From Methyloceanibacter sp. (GTDB lineage: Bacteria; Pseudomonadota; Alphaproteobacteria; Rhizobiales; Methyloligellaceae), in the NCBI GenBank assembly GCA_014380485.1, contig JACMJU010000075.1:1-41672 (forward strand): a DNA stretch of 41,672 nt. The letters run 5' to 3'. The translations under genes and the position numbers were made by a program. Below the pieces are notes generated by a model. That model was not told the DNA's origin and did not search any database. It worked only from the letters and a program-made list of their open reading frames with translations. Shown piece by piece: positions 8,742 to 16,514 of the stretch (positions are counted from its first letter, which is position 1; each line of letters opens with the position of its first letter).

Positions 8742-8834
8742 CGCCTTCGCGGCATGTGCGCCTCGAACCATGAGACGCGCGCCTTTCGATAGCCATCAAA
8801 AGCGCCTACACTTTGGAGTGAAGGAGTAACGCCC

Positions 8835-9512
8835 ATGTTCGACGATTTCTCCAAACGTTCCAAGGCGGTGCAGGCGGCGCTCAATCTCGCCAAAGAGCGG
8901 CGCTGGAGCGATATCGGCCTCACCGACATCGCCCGCGCGGCCGATCTCAGTCTCGCCGACCTCAGGCGCGAGTTCACCTGCAAGACGGACATCCTTCGCG
9001 CCTTTCAGGCCGAGCTCGACGCCGAAACTCTCGCCAGGGCGAAGCCCGCGGGGGAAGCGCAAAGCCGGCGCGACCGGCTGTTCGACATCGTCATGACGCG
9101 GTTCGAGGCGATGCAGCCCTATAAGCCCGCGCTGAAGCGCATCGCGTCCTCTCTCTGCTGCCGGCCCGGCGAGGCGGCGCCACTTCTCTGCTCCTCGCTC
9201 GCCTCGCAATATTGGATGCTCGAAGCCGCCGGCGCCAAGCTCGACGGTCCGGGCGGCGCGCTGCGCGTGGCTGGGCTCGCCGCCATCTACGGCCAGGTGT
9301 TTCGGGTGTGGCTCGACGACGACACGCCCTCGCTCGACAAGACCATGGCCGCGCTCGACAAGCGGCTCGGCAAGGGCGAACGCATGCTCTCCGGCATCGA
9401 AACGGCTTGCGGCGATCTTTGCCGCCTTGCCTGCGGGCTGATGCCGCGCGGCTGGAGCCGCGAGGCGAAGCAAGACGCGCCGCCCGGGCCGGCCCCGGCA
9501 GCGAGCCCTTAG
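8835..9512 (+). CDS. TetR-family transcriptional regulator
   Basis: A 225-aa protein whose first 55 residues read as a TetR-type DNA-binding domain: a first helix (AVQAALNLAKERRW), the helix-turn-helix LTDIARAADLSLADLRREF and the linking CKTDILRAF. The rest is an all-helical ligand or dimerisation domain ending in a Pro/Ala tail. GAAGGAG precedes ATG 8835 with good spacing. No divergent partner gene or palindromic operator is obvious nearby, so its target is unknown. The C-terminal part is faintly like COQ9-type proteins, which I cannot confirm. Confidence 0.85.
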   Translation: MFDDFSKRSKAVQAALNLAKERRWSDIGLTDIARAADLSLADLRREFTCKTDILRAFQAELDAETLARAKPAGEAQSRRDRLFDIVMTRFEAMQPYKPALKRIASSLCCRPGEAAPLLCSSLASQYWMLEAAGAKLDGPGGALRVAGLAAIYGQVFRVWLDDDTPSLDKTMAALDKRLGKGERMLSGIETACGDLCRLACGLMPRGWSREAKQDAPPGPAPAASP

Positions 9513-9539
9513 CCTTCGGTCCGAGTGTGGGTCCGCCCC

Positions 9540-9857
9540 CTAGTCGGGAAGATTGTCGTCGTCGTCGGGACCCGAGAGGTCTTCGGGTCCTTCGCCCGGC
9601 AGCGCGTCGTCGATGGGGTCGCCTGCTTCCGGCATGTCAGGGTCGTTTGGCGCAATCAATTGTTCTCCGCCACCGGTGCCGAACAGGGGCGCGCCGCTCT
9701 TGCGTTCGACCTGCGCTTTGCCCCCTCCCATATCGATCTCGATCTCGGAACCGGGCTGCTCCTCTTCCTGGATTTCCTCCGTCATATCCTCCGCCCAGGC
9801 CGGTCCGGCAATTGACACAGCCAGCATCGCCGCGATCCCAACGATCATACCTCGCAT
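9540..9857 (-). CDS. Small acidic exported protein, unknown function
   Basis: A 105-aa protein with a clear signal peptide (MRGMIVGIAAMLAVSIAGP, cleavage after AWA) and a very acidic, Pro/Gly-rich mature part rich in Asp and Glu, likely disordered in the periplasm. I chose ATG 9857 rather than an earlier in-frame ATG because GGAAGGAG lies 7-8 nt before it and the signal peptide then starts correctly. It follows the histidine-kinase gene at 36 bp on the same strand, so it may be the fourth gene of that operon. No family recognised. Confidence 0.75.
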   Translation of the reverse strand: MRGMIVGIAAMLAVSIAGPAWAEDMTEEIQEEEQPGSEIEIDMGGGKAQVERKSGAPLFGTGGGEQLIAPNDPDMPEAGDPIDDALPGEGPEDLSGPDDDDNLPD

Positions 9858-9893
9858 CAAATCTTCTCCTTCCAAGGTTCTGGTCCTAAAAAC

Positions 9894-11270
9894 TCAAACG
9901 GGGACTTTTAGCACAGCCTTCAATCCGCCGAGCGGGGACCGGCTCAATGCGATGTCGCCGCCATGAATGCGGGCGATGTCGCGGGCGATGGCCAAGCCGA
10001 GACCGGTCGAGCCCGAATCCTGATTGCGCGCATGATCGATCCGGTAGAAGGGGCGAAACACCTGCTCGCGCTCGTCCTCGGGGATGCCGGGTCCGTCATC
10101 CTCGACCGCGACGGTCAAGGTCCCATTCTGCTTGGCGGCGCTGACATTGACGTGCTCGGCGAAGCGCGCGGCATTGTTGACCAGATTGGCGATCGCCCGC
10201 TTGAAGGCGTGACGGCGCACGGGGACGACCAGCGGGGCTTCCTTGACCTCGACGGCGATATGCTTGGTGGTGTGCGCCTGGCTCTTCACCTCGCCCAGAA
10301 GCTCGCCGATATCGGCGCGCACGATCTCCTCGCCGGAATCGCCTTTGGCGAAAGCCATGTAGTCCTCGAGCATGGCCTGCATCTCGTCGACATCGGCGTG
10401 CATGGCTTCGAGTTCGGGCGTTTCCTCGAACAGCGCGAGTTGCAGCTTGAAGCGCGTCAACACCGTGCGCAAATCGTGGCTCACCCCGGCCAGCATGATG
10501 GTGCGCTGCTCGACATAGCGCTCGATGCGGTCGCGCATCTCGATGAAGGCATGGGCCGCCTGGCGCACCTCGCGCGCACCGCGGGGCCGGAAATCCTCGG
10601 GCGGAGGGCGTCCCTTGCCGAAGCTCTCGGCCGCCTCCGAGAGGCGCAGGATCGGCTTGATCTGGTTGCGCAGGAACAGGATCGCCACGGTGAGCAGGAC
10701 AAGCGAGGTCCCGACCATCCACAACAGGAATATCTGCGAGTTGGAGGCATAGGCCTGGCTGCGGCGGGCAATGACGTGCATCACCGCATTGTCGAGCTTG
10801 ACGCGAATATCGACGAAGTTGGAGCGGCCGACGGTGTCGATCCAGAACGGCCGGCCGATCTGCCGCGTCAACTCGTCGGAGAGCGTGGAGTCGAGAAGAT
10901 CGAAGAACGGCTTGGAGCGCACCTGCGGCAATTCTTCGCCGGGAACGAAGCCGATCCTCAGTCCCAGATTCTGCTCGGCCAACCGCACCAGGGTCTCGGC
11001 CTCCAGCGGATTGGTCTGGTAGAGGTCGATCAGCATGCCGATATTCTGCACCGTCACGGTCGACAGGCGCCGCGTCACCGTCTGCCAGTGGCGCTCGAGG
11101 AACACGAAGGTCAGCACCGACTGAAGCAGCACCATGGGCGCGATGATGATGATCAGCGCCCGCGCATAGAGACCCTTCGGCATGCGGTCGCCGAACGCGG
11201 CCAGCAGACGTTGCAGCGGACGGCGGCGGGCCGGGGGAACAGTGAGGGGCTTTGCGATCGCGTCCATCAT
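9894..11270 (-). CDS. Sensor histidine kinase, EnvZ-like
   Basis: A 458-aa inner-membrane kinase partnering the response regulator encoded just upstream. Two membrane helices at about 38-58 and 179-201 enclose a periplasmic domain of about 120 residues. A HAMP linker follows, then the H-box MLAGVSHDLRTVLTRFKLQL (phospho-acceptor H265), N-box NLVNNAARFA, G1 DDGPGIP and G2 GSTGLGLAIA. The H-box has Val-Leu where many kinases have Pro-Leu; the ...HDLRT.LTR.KLQL form is typical of EnvZ-type kinases. ATG 11270 overlaps the regulator stop by 4 nt. Confidence 0.95.
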   Translation of the reverse strand: MMDAIAKPLTVPPARRRPLQRLLAAFGDRMPKGLYARALIIIIAPMVLLQSVLTFVFLERHWQTVTRRLSTVTVQNIGMLIDLYQTNPLEAETLVRLAEQNLGLRIGFVPGEELPQVRSKPFFDLLDSTLSDELTRQIGRPFWIDTVGRSNFVDIRVKLDNAVMHVIARRSQAYASNSQIFLLWMVGTSLVLLTVAILFLRNQIKPILRLSEAAESFGKGRPPPEDFRPRGAREVRQAAHAFIEMRDRIERYVEQRTIMLAGVSHDLRTVLTRFKLQLALFEETPELEAMHADVDEMQAMLEDYMAFAKGDSGEEIVRADIGELLGEVKSQAHTTKHIAVEVKEAPLVVPVRRHAFKRAIANLVNNAARFAEHVNVSAAKQNGTLTVAVEDDGPGIPEDEREQVFRPFYRIDHARNQDSGSTGLGLAIARDIARIHGGDIALSRSPLGGLKAVLKVPV

Positions 11271-11983
11271 TCGGGATAGAGAATGTAACCCTTGCCGCGC
11301 ACGGTCTGAAGATAAACCGGGTTGGCCGGGTCGTGCTCGATCTTGCGCCGAAGCCGGTTGATTTGCACGTCGACCGCGCGCTCGCCGCCGCTATCGGCGC
11401 CCTTGGCCAGCTCGTGGCGGGAGACGGGCATGCCCGGCCGTTGGGCGAAATAGCGCAACAGCTCGCGCTCGCGTTCGGTGAGGCGAATGGTCTCACCCTC
11501 GCGTTTAAGCTCGCCGCGCGAGATATGGAAGACGAAATCGCCCATGCGGACCTCGTTGCTGGCCGGGGCAGCGCCGCCGCGGCGGAGCACATTGCTCACC
11601 CGAAGCAGGAGCTCGCGCGGCTCGAACGGCTTGGCCAGATAATCGTCGACGCCGGTCTCGAGCCCCTCGATGCGCTGCTCGGGCTCGGCCCGGGCGGTCA
11701 GCATCAGGATCGGCACCCGCGACTCGCTTCTGAGCGAGCGGGCAAAATCGATGCCGGATTCCTGCGGCATCATCACGTCGAGAATGAGCAGATCGAAGGA
11801 CAGGCTGCGCATGGTGGCGCGCGCGCTGGCCGCATCGACCGCCGTGGTCACGCGGAAACCGTGATCCTGGAGGTAGCGGGCGAGCAGGTCGCGGATGCGG
11901 CTGTCGTCGTCGACCACGAGAATATGCGGCGCGTTGTCGTCGGGACTGCCGCTATGGACCTTGATGGGTGTCGGCATGGTCAT
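11267..11983 (-). CDS. OmpR/PetR-like response regulator
   Basis: A 238-aa regulator with a receiver domain (acidic pocket D25-D27, phospho-acceptor D69 in LLILDVMMP, K118 in LAKPFEP) and a C-terminal winged helix (LTERERELLRYFAQRPGMPVSRHEL, VDVQINRLRRKIE). The cluster of a MarR gene, this regulator and a histidine kinase matches the petP-petR arrangement of Rhodobacter, where PetR is needed for cytochrome bc1 gene expression. That link is inference from synteny and general sequence similarity. It overlaps both neighbours by 4 nt (ATGA), so the three proteins are made together. Confidence 0.95.
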   Translation of the reverse strand: MTMPTPIKVHSGSPDDNAPHILVVDDDSRIRDLLARYLQDHGFRVTTAVDAASARATMRSLSFDLLILDVMMPQESGIDFARSLRSESRVPILMLTARAEPEQRIEGLETGVDDYLAKPFEPRELLLRVSNVLRRGGAAPASNEVRMGDFVFHISRGELKREGETIRLTERERELLRYFAQRPGMPVSRHELAKGADSGGERAVDVQINRLRRKIEHDPANPVYLQTVRGKGYILYPE

Positions 11984-12582
11984 GAGCCTCCCCCCTTGCC
12001 GCCCTCCTTGAGCGGGACGGGAGACGCCGCCATGATGGAGGAGACTTTGGGCCGTTCTTCGGCATTGACCATGGCTTCGAGAAAGCGGCGCAAAAGAGCC
12101 TCGGTCCCGGGTCCCGCCGCTTTCAACGCCGCGGCGAGCCGCACCGACTGAGGCGCGGACAGCCGCTCGGCGAGCGCGCGGCCCTTGGCGGTCGGGAACA
12201 ACAGGCGCTCGCGACGATCGGAGCTGCCCGCCTGCTGCACGATATAGCCCTTGTCGATCAGCTGTTTGAGCACGCGGGAGAGGCTCTGCTTGGTGATGGT
12301 GAGAATGTCCAACAGGTCGGCCACCCTCAGTCCCGAGTGGCGATTGACGAAATGCAGCACGCGGTGATGCGCCCGGCCGAAGCCGAAATCCTTGAGGATG
12401 GCATCGGGGTCGCGGGTGAAATCGCGATAGGCGAAGAACAGCAGCTCGGCGAATTCGAGCAGCTTGGCCTCCGGCAGGCTCGCCCGCTTTCGCGCCCCGC
12501 CATTGCCGCGCGGCTTGGCACGAAGGGCCTTCGCGCGCAGGGGCTTTTCGCCTCGGGCCAGGGTCTCGGTTAGGTCAGTCAT
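11980..12582 (-). CDS. MarR-family regulator (PetP-like)
   Basis: A 200-aa protein with a basic, Arg/Lys/Ala-rich N-terminal tail (about 1-35) before a MarR-type winged-helix domain: FAYRDFTRDPDAIL, GRAHHRVLHFVNRHSGLRV, recognition helix ITKQSLSRVLKQLIDKGYI and wing SSDRRERLLFPTAKG. First gene of the three-gene operon. ATG 12582 sits inside a tandemly duplicated segment (12566-12627) that also contains an inverted repeat, likely its own operator. The ribosome site is weak (GGTGGA about 12 nt away). An upstream ATG at 12618 opens only a 9-codon frame. Confidence 0.92.
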   Translation of the reverse strand: MTDLTETLARGEKPLRAKALRAKPRGNGGARKRASLPEAKLLEFAELLFFAYRDFTRDPDAILKDFGFGRAHHRVLHFVNRHSGLRVADLLDILTITKQSLSRVLKQLIDKGYIVQQAGSSDRRERLLFPTAKGRALAERLSAPQSVRLAAALKAAGPGTEALLRRFLEAMVNAEERPKVSSIMAASPVPLKEGGKGGGS

Positions 12583-12627
12583 GTTGACTTAGATTCCACC
12601 GTCGGTTATGTCAGCCATGTTGACTTA
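12566..12627 (-). repeat. Imperfect 26-bp direct repeat at 36-bp period over the MarR gene start
   Basis: Positions 12566-12591 and 12602-12627 match at 24 of 26 bases. Each copy contains TAAGTCAACATG, an ATG and a CTGAC element. Arms GTCA...TGAC separated by 7 bp make each copy a partial palindrome. The downstream copy holds the real start codon. The upstream copy opens a leader frame of nine codons (Met-Ala-Asp-Ile-Thr-Asp-Gly-Gly-Ile, stop) ending 6 nt before the true ATG. Autoregulatory operator pair or leader peptide are both possible. Confidence 0.8.
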
Positions 12628-12762
12628 TTTCCGACATAGATACGCCTCGGCGCGCGCTCGCGCAATTGCCCTGCAAGATGCTATGAGAGGCGCCTCTTTT
12701 GGCTTGGTGTGCCCGGTCGAGCCGCGCCAAGACGGCTGACCTGAGTTCGCGGAGGAATGCTC

Positions 12763-13659
12763 ATGATCGCCGTCCCTTACGATCAGCGCGAGGGCTTCAT
12801 CTGGCTGAACGGGAAGCTGATCCCCTGGGGCGATGCGCGTCTCCATGTGCTCACTCATGGGCTGCATTACGCCAGCGCGGTGTTCGAGGGGATGCGCGCC
12901 TATGACGGCGAGATCTTCAAACTGACTGAGCACAATCAGCGCCTGCACGAATCGGCCGAGATTCTCGACTTGGAGATCCCCTATACGGTCGCCGATCTCG
13001 ACAAGGCGGCGCGCGAGGTGGTTCGCGCCAACACGCTGTCCGACGCCTATGTGCGCCCCATCGCCTGGCGCGGCAGCGAGCAGATGGGCGTCGCCGCCCA
13101 ACACACCAAGACCAATGTCGCCATCGCCGCCTGGGACTGGGGCTCCTATTTCGATCCGGCCGCGCGCGCCAAAGGGCTTAGGCTCACCCTCGCTCAGTTC
13201 CGCCGCCCCGATCCGCGCACCGCGCCGGTCAAGAGCAAGGCGACCGGCCTCTATATGATCTGCACCATCGAGAAGCACCGAGCCGAGCGCTTGGGCTATA
13301 ACGACGCGCTCATGCTCGACTGGCGCGGCCAGATCGCCGAGGCGACCGGCGCCAATATCTTCTTCGTGCAAAACGGCGTGCTGCATACGCCGCTTCCCGA
13401 TTGCTTCCTCGACGGCATCACCCGCCGGGCCGTGATCGGGCTTGCCAAGCAGCGCGGTCTGAAAGTGATCGAGCGGGCGATCATGCCGGAGGAGTTGAGC
13501 GAATTCTCCGAGTGCTTCATCACCGGCACCGCCGCCGAGGTCACGCCGGTCTCCGAGATCGGCCAATACAAATTCGCCATCGGCGACATAACCCGCAGGC
13601 TGATGGACGATTTCACGGCGCTGACTCATCCCGCCAAAGTGCGAGCCGCCGCCGGGTAG
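12763..13659 (+). CDS. ilvE: Branched-chain amino acid aminotransferase
   Basis: A 298-aa fold-type IV PLP enzyme that exchanges amino groups between Leu/Ile/Val and 2-oxoglutarate. Seen: WLNGKLIPWGDARLHVLTHGLHYA, SAVFEGMRAYDG, the catalytic lysine in KSKATGLYMICTIEKH (K-x4-Y), ALMLDWRGQIAEATGANIF and FITGTAAEVTPV, all standard for IlvE. GGAGG at 12751-12755 is too close to the first ATG (12757) but well spaced for ATG 12763, so I use the latter. It is divergent from the MarR operon across 180 bp. A D-amino-acid or aminodeoxychorismate lyase role is unlikely given the motifs. Confidence 0.94.
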   Translation: MIAVPYDQREGFIWLNGKLIPWGDARLHVLTHGLHYASAVFEGMRAYDGEIFKLTEHNQRLHESAEILDLEIPYTVADLDKAAREVVRANTLSDAYVRPIAWRGSEQMGVAAQHTKTNVAIAAWDWGSYFDPAARAKGLRLTLAQFRRPDPRTAPVKSKATGLYMICTIEKHRAERLGYNDALMLDWRGQIAEATGANIFFVQNGVLHTPLPDCFLDGITRRAVIGLAKQRGLKVIERAIMPEELSEFSECFITGTAAEVTPVSEIGQYKFAIGDITRRLMDDFTALTHPAKVRAAAG

Positions 13660-13707
13660 CGGTGCCATTTGCGCCGCTGCCATCGGATCCATGCTAACCT
13701 CTCCCCT

Positions 13708-14385
13708 ATGAACCGCGTGGGTGAGGTGTCGGTTGCTGAGAGGGGGGAGGGCGCGCCGGAGTTCGGGCCCGCGTTTCGCGAGCAGCTTTACGATCTCCTG
13801 AAATGGCGGCGCGACGTGCGACGCTTCAAGCGCGCGGCTCTTCCGCCGGGCACGATCGAGCGGCTCATCGGGATCGCCTGCCTCTCGCCCTCGGTCGGCC
13901 TCTCCGAGCCGTGGCGCTTCGTCATCGTCGAGGATGAGGGGCGCCGTGCCGCCATCCGCCAATGTTTCGAGGTCTGCAACAAGGACGCGCTCCAGATGCA
14001 GACGCAAGACCGCGCGGCGCTCTATGCGCGGCTCAAGCTCGCCGGCCTCGACGACGCGCCTTGCCAGATCACCGTGTTCGCCGACCGCGCGACCGCGCAA
14101 GGGGCGGGGCTCGGCCGCCTGACCATGCCCGAGGCGCTGGATTATTCGGTGGCCATCGCCGTCCACACGCTCTGGCTCGCGGCGCGCGCCGAAGGGATCG
14201 GCGTCGGCTGGGTGTCGATCCTCGACCCTCGACGCATCGCCGCGATCCTCGACGTGCCGCAACATTGGATTTTCATCGGCCATCTCTGCGTCGGCTATCC
14301 CGTTACCGAGGATGACCGGCCGGCGCTCGAGCGGGCCGGCTGGGAACACCGCCATCCGCCCGCCGCGGCCGTCCTCTACCGCTGA
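13708..14385 (+). CDS. bluB: 5,6-dimethylbenzimidazole synthase
   Basis: A 225-aa flavin enzyme of the nitroreductase fold that breaks FMNH2 to give 5,6-dimethylbenzimidazole, the lower ligand of vitamin B12. Diagnostic segments are LLKWRRDVRRFK near residue 30, ACLSPSVGLSEPWRFV, a middle region with LGRLTMPEALDYSVA, and GIGVGWVSILDP with HWIFIGHLCVGYP. ATG 13708 gives the natural length, and no strong ribosome site precedes it. It lies 48 bp after ilvE. No other cobalamin gene is in the window. A generic nitroreductase is a less likely alternative because the BluB-specific lid region is present. Confidence 0.93.
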   Translation: MNRVGEVSVAERGEGAPEFGPAFREQLYDLLKWRRDVRRFKRAALPPGTIERLIGIACLSPSVGLSEPWRFVIVEDEGRRAAIRQCFEVCNKDALQMQTQDRAALYARLKLAGLDDAPCQITVFADRATAQGAGLGRLTMPEALDYSVAIAVHTLWLAARAEGIGVGWVSILDPRRIAAILDVPQHWIFIGHLCVGYPVTEDDRPALERAGWEHRHPPAAAVLYR

Positions 14386-14404
14386 AGCCTCCGCCAGCGT
14401 TCGT

Positions 14405-14560
14405 CTTTCTTACCTCCCCTTGTGGGCAGGTCCGGCGACGCGCAATGCCACGCAGTGGCGAAGCGCGACGCTGGGGTGGGGGTAGCTTGCCCCACCCGGC
14501 TCAGCTTTCGCTTTCGCTCAAGCTTGGCCTCCCTCCCCATCGAGGGGAGGGAGGAAGTGG
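14405..14560. repeat. Palindrome-dense intergenic element A
   Basis: The 258-bp gap after bluB contains stacked inverted repeats. GGGTGGGG and CCCCACCC flank an 8-nt loop. GCCAC/GTGGC sits within CGC/GCG arms. A perfect 11-bp stem CCTCCCTCCCC (14528-14538) pairs with GGGGAGGGAGG (14544-14554) around a 5-nt loop. The style is that of dispersed intergenic repeats in alphaproteobacteria. No terminator T-run follows. Confidence 0.6.
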
Positions 14561-14643
14561 CGCTTGATCCGCGGCCCGGCAACGGGCACTCTAGCGGCGG
14601 GGACGGAGGCGGCCGCGAAACAAGCGCGGCAAGGGGGGCCTCG

Positions 14644-14964
14644 ATGCGCAAAGCATTGCTCACGCTCGGCTTGGCCGGCCTGCTGGCGGCCTGCCTTTTG
14701 GCGCTGCCCGCGATCCAGACGAGCGCAGGGGCGCTTCCCGACCTGAGGGGCGCGCTTCAGCACGAGACGCCGATCACGCCCGTGCGGGTGTGGAAGGACT
14801 GTCAGCGGATCGCGCGGTGCAGCGGCTGCCAGCCGGTGTTCAGATGCCGCTCCTGCGAATATAGGCGCAGTTGTGCCGGCGGTGTCTGCGGCTGGGGCGA
14901 TGTCTGCGTGTGGGGACCCTATGTGAGGGTGCTCCCGCGCGGCGCTCGCATCCTCAATCGGTAA
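14644..14964 (+). CDS. Small cysteine-rich exported protein
   Basis: A 106-aa protein not assigned to a family. Signal peptide MRKALLTLGLAGLLAACLLA is followed by ALPAIQTSAG. The mature part carries eight cysteines in a short stretch (pattern C-x6-C-x2-C-x5-C-x2-C-x5-C-x4-C-x5-C), suggesting a disulfide-bonded or metal-binding secreted mini-domain. A lipobox reading is possible (LLAAC at about 13-17) but lies early. There is no strong ribosome site. The gene is isolated between two palindrome-rich elements. Codon use looks like its neighbours. Confidence 0.65.
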   Translation: MRKALLTLGLAGLLAACLLALPAIQTSAGALPDLRGALQHETPITPVRVWKDCQRIARCSGCQPVFRCRSCEYRRSCAGGVCGWGDVCVWGPYVRVLPRGARILNR

Positions 14965-14984
14965 TCAAATCAGTAGCCTTTCCT

Positions 14985-15160
14985 ATCTTCCCTCTCTTCC
15001 CTTGCGGGAGAGGGCATTCCGCCGCGATCTTGCGGCGAAGCTCGCAAGTCGCATGGCGGAAAGGGTGAGGGGGTGAATCCTTTTGACGCAGGCTTACGCC
15101 CGCTTACCCCTCACCGCGCGCCAAATGGCGCGCGTGCTCTCCCCCAAGGGGAGAGCGGGC
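14985..15160. repeat. Palindrome-dense intergenic element B
   Basis: This gap between the Cys-rich gene and moaE holds nested hairpins. CCCTCTC/GAGAGGG is followed by TTCCGCC/GGCGGAA enclosing CTTGCG/CGCAAG, then GGTGAGGGG/CCCCTCACC, GCGCGCCA/TGGCGCGC with a 2-nt centre, and GCTCTCCCC/GGGGAGAGC with a 3-nt loop just before the moaE stop. It may terminate moaE transcription, but its composite structure looks like a dispersed intergenic repeat. Confidence 0.6.
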
Positions 15161-15163
15161 GCT

Positions 15164-15622
15164 TTACTCTGCGGCGGACGACTTATCCCAGCGCGTCATC
15201 GAGGTTTCGTCGCGCGCATCGGCCTCGATCCAGCGCGGACCGCCGGGGCCGTCCTCGCGCTTCCAGAACGGCGCCCGCGTCTTGAGGTAATCCATGAGAA
15301 ACTTCGCGGCATCGAAGGCGGCGTCGCGATGCTCCGACGCCGTCGCCACCAGCACGATGTTGTCGCCGGGCCTGAGCGATCCATAGCGATGCACGATGAG
15401 ACTCGCCTGAAGCGGCCAGCGCGCATGCGCCTCTTCTTCGATACGGGACAGCTCGTCTTCGGTCATGCCGGAATAATGTTCGAGCGTCATCTCCGCGACG
15501 GCGCCCCCCTGATCGCGCACCGTGCCGAGGAAGGTGACGATGGCGCCGATGTCCGTGCGGTCCGCTCTTAGCCGGGCGATCTCCGCGCCGACATCGAAAT
15601 CCTCTTGTTGCACCCTGATCAA
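15164..15622 (-). CDS. moaE: Molybdopterin synthase catalytic subunit
   Basis: Large subunit of molybdopterin synthase, which moves sulfur from thiocarboxylated MoaD to precursor Z (cPMP). The 152-aa protein starts IRVQQEDFDVGAEIA after a TTG start codon. It has the ITFLGTVRD-like IVTFLGTVRDQ motif, EHYSGM, HRYGSLRPGDNIV and the catalytic FLMDYLKTRAPFWKRE lysines. TTG 15622 is chosen because GGAGG lies 5 nt upstream and homologues begin at this point; an ATG 21 codons earlier lies inside moaD. It is separated from the moaD stop by one base. Confidence 0.93.
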   Translation of the reverse strand: MIRVQQEDFDVGAEIARLRADRTDIGAIVTFLGTVRDQGGAVAEMTLEHYSGMTEDELSRIEEEAHARWPLQASLIVHRYGSLRPGDNIVLVATASEHRDAAFDAAKFLMDYLKTRAPFWKREDGPGGPRWIEADARDETSMTRWDKSSAAE

Positions 15623-15623
15623 A

Positions 15624-15875
15624 TCAGCCTCCGGTGACCGGAGGAAAAAAAGCGATCTCGCGCGCACCCGCGATGCTGGCGTCATGGCGCACGTGGCTCC
15701 GGTCGATCGCCGCGCGGATCACCTCCGCGCGGGCAAACGCATTGGCGAATTCCGGTCCGCGCGCTTTCAGCCAGACAATCAGCTCGGCGACGGTGGCGAC
15801 CCCCTCCGGCGGCTGGATCTCTTCGGCCGCGACCCCGGCCTTCTCCTTCACCCAGGCGAAATAGAGGAGGCGCAT
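15624..15875 (-). CDS. moaD: Molybdopterin synthase sulfur carrier subunit
   Basis: An 83-aa ubiquitin-fold protein that carries the thiocarboxylate sulfur to MoaE. It starts MRLLYFAWVKEKAG, contains TVAELIVWLKARGPEF and VIRAAIDRSHVRHD, and ends FFPPVTGG. The C-terminal Gly-Gly is activated by MoeB-type enzymes and is essential in the family. It starts only 3 nt after the pgsA stop and runs into moaE, so moaD and moaE sit at the end of the uvrC-pgsA transcription unit. No moeB or moaA is in the window. Confidence 0.95.
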   Translation of the reverse strand: MRLLYFAWVKEKAGVAAEEIQPPEGVATVAELIVWLKARGPEFANAFARAEVIRAAIDRSHVRHDASIAGAREIAFFPPVTGG

Positions 15876-15878
15876 CGC

Positions 15879-16490
15879 TTACTCCTCGGTCATGGCGTGG
15901 CGGAATGCGGCGCGCAGATAATCGTAGCCGGTATAGAGCGTGAAGATGGCGGCGATCCATAGCAACATCAGGCCGAACAGCGTGGTGTAGGGCCAGATCT
16001 TGTCGCCCGCGCTGCCGGCCAGCAGGAAGCCGATCGCCACCATCTGCACCATGGTCTTCCATTTGGCGAGGCGCGTCACCGGCACACCGACGGCGAGCGT
16101 GCCGAGGAATTCGCGCAGGCCCGAGACCAGGATCTCGCGGCACAGGATGATGACGCCGGCCCATAGCGACCAGCCGGCGATGGTCTGGTCGGCGGCGAGC
16201 ATGAGCAGCGCCGCCGCCACGATCAGCTTGTCGGCGATGGGATCGAGCATGCGGCCCACGGTGCTTTGCTGCTGCCAGGCGCGCGCGAAATAGCCGTCGA
16301 GGAAATCGCTGACCCCGGCGGCAATGAAGATCCACATGGCGGCCCAGCGTCCCCAATCGCCGGTGACGAAGAAGCAGGCGACGAGAGCGGGAATGGCGAG
16401 GATGCGGCCATAGGTGAGAATGTTCGGCAGGCTGCCGAAACGGGGATGCGCACCCCCGCGCGATGTCCCCGCCAAGCCTTGCTGTGTCAT
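15879..16490 (-). CDS. pgsA: CDP-diacylglycerol-glycerol-3-phosphate 3-phosphatidyltransferase
   Basis: Inner-membrane enzyme making phosphatidylglycerol phosphate. The protein of about 203 aa has several hydrophobic segments and the CDP-alcohol phosphotransferase signature DGYFARAWQQQSTVGRMLDP, then IADK (D-G-x2-A-R-x8-G-x3-D-x3-D), which binds metal and CDP. SLPNILTYGRILAIP near the N-terminus and CREILVSGLREFLG are typical of PgsA. ATG 16490 is used; an in-frame GTG at 16508 is an alternative and neither has a strong ribosome site. It starts 25 nt after uvrC. Confidence 0.93.
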   Translation of the reverse strand: MTQQGLAGTSRGGAHPRFGSLPNILTYGRILAIPALVACFFVTGDWGRWAAMWIFIAAGVSDFLDGYFARAWQQQSTVGRMLDPIADKLIVAAALLMLAADQTIAGWSLWAGVIILCREILVSGLREFLGTLAVGVPVTRLAKWKTMVQMVAIGFLLAGSAGDKIWPYTTLFGLMLLWIAAIFTLYTGYDYLRAAFRHAMTEE

Positions 16491-16514
16491 GTTAGACCGC
16501 TCGTTCACCGCGAC

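Noticed and set aside
12625-14355. A 576-codon open frame on the minus strand opposite ilvE and bluB
   Set aside because: It is antisense to two well-identified enzymes and shows no domain; long antisense frames are expected in GC-rich DNA.
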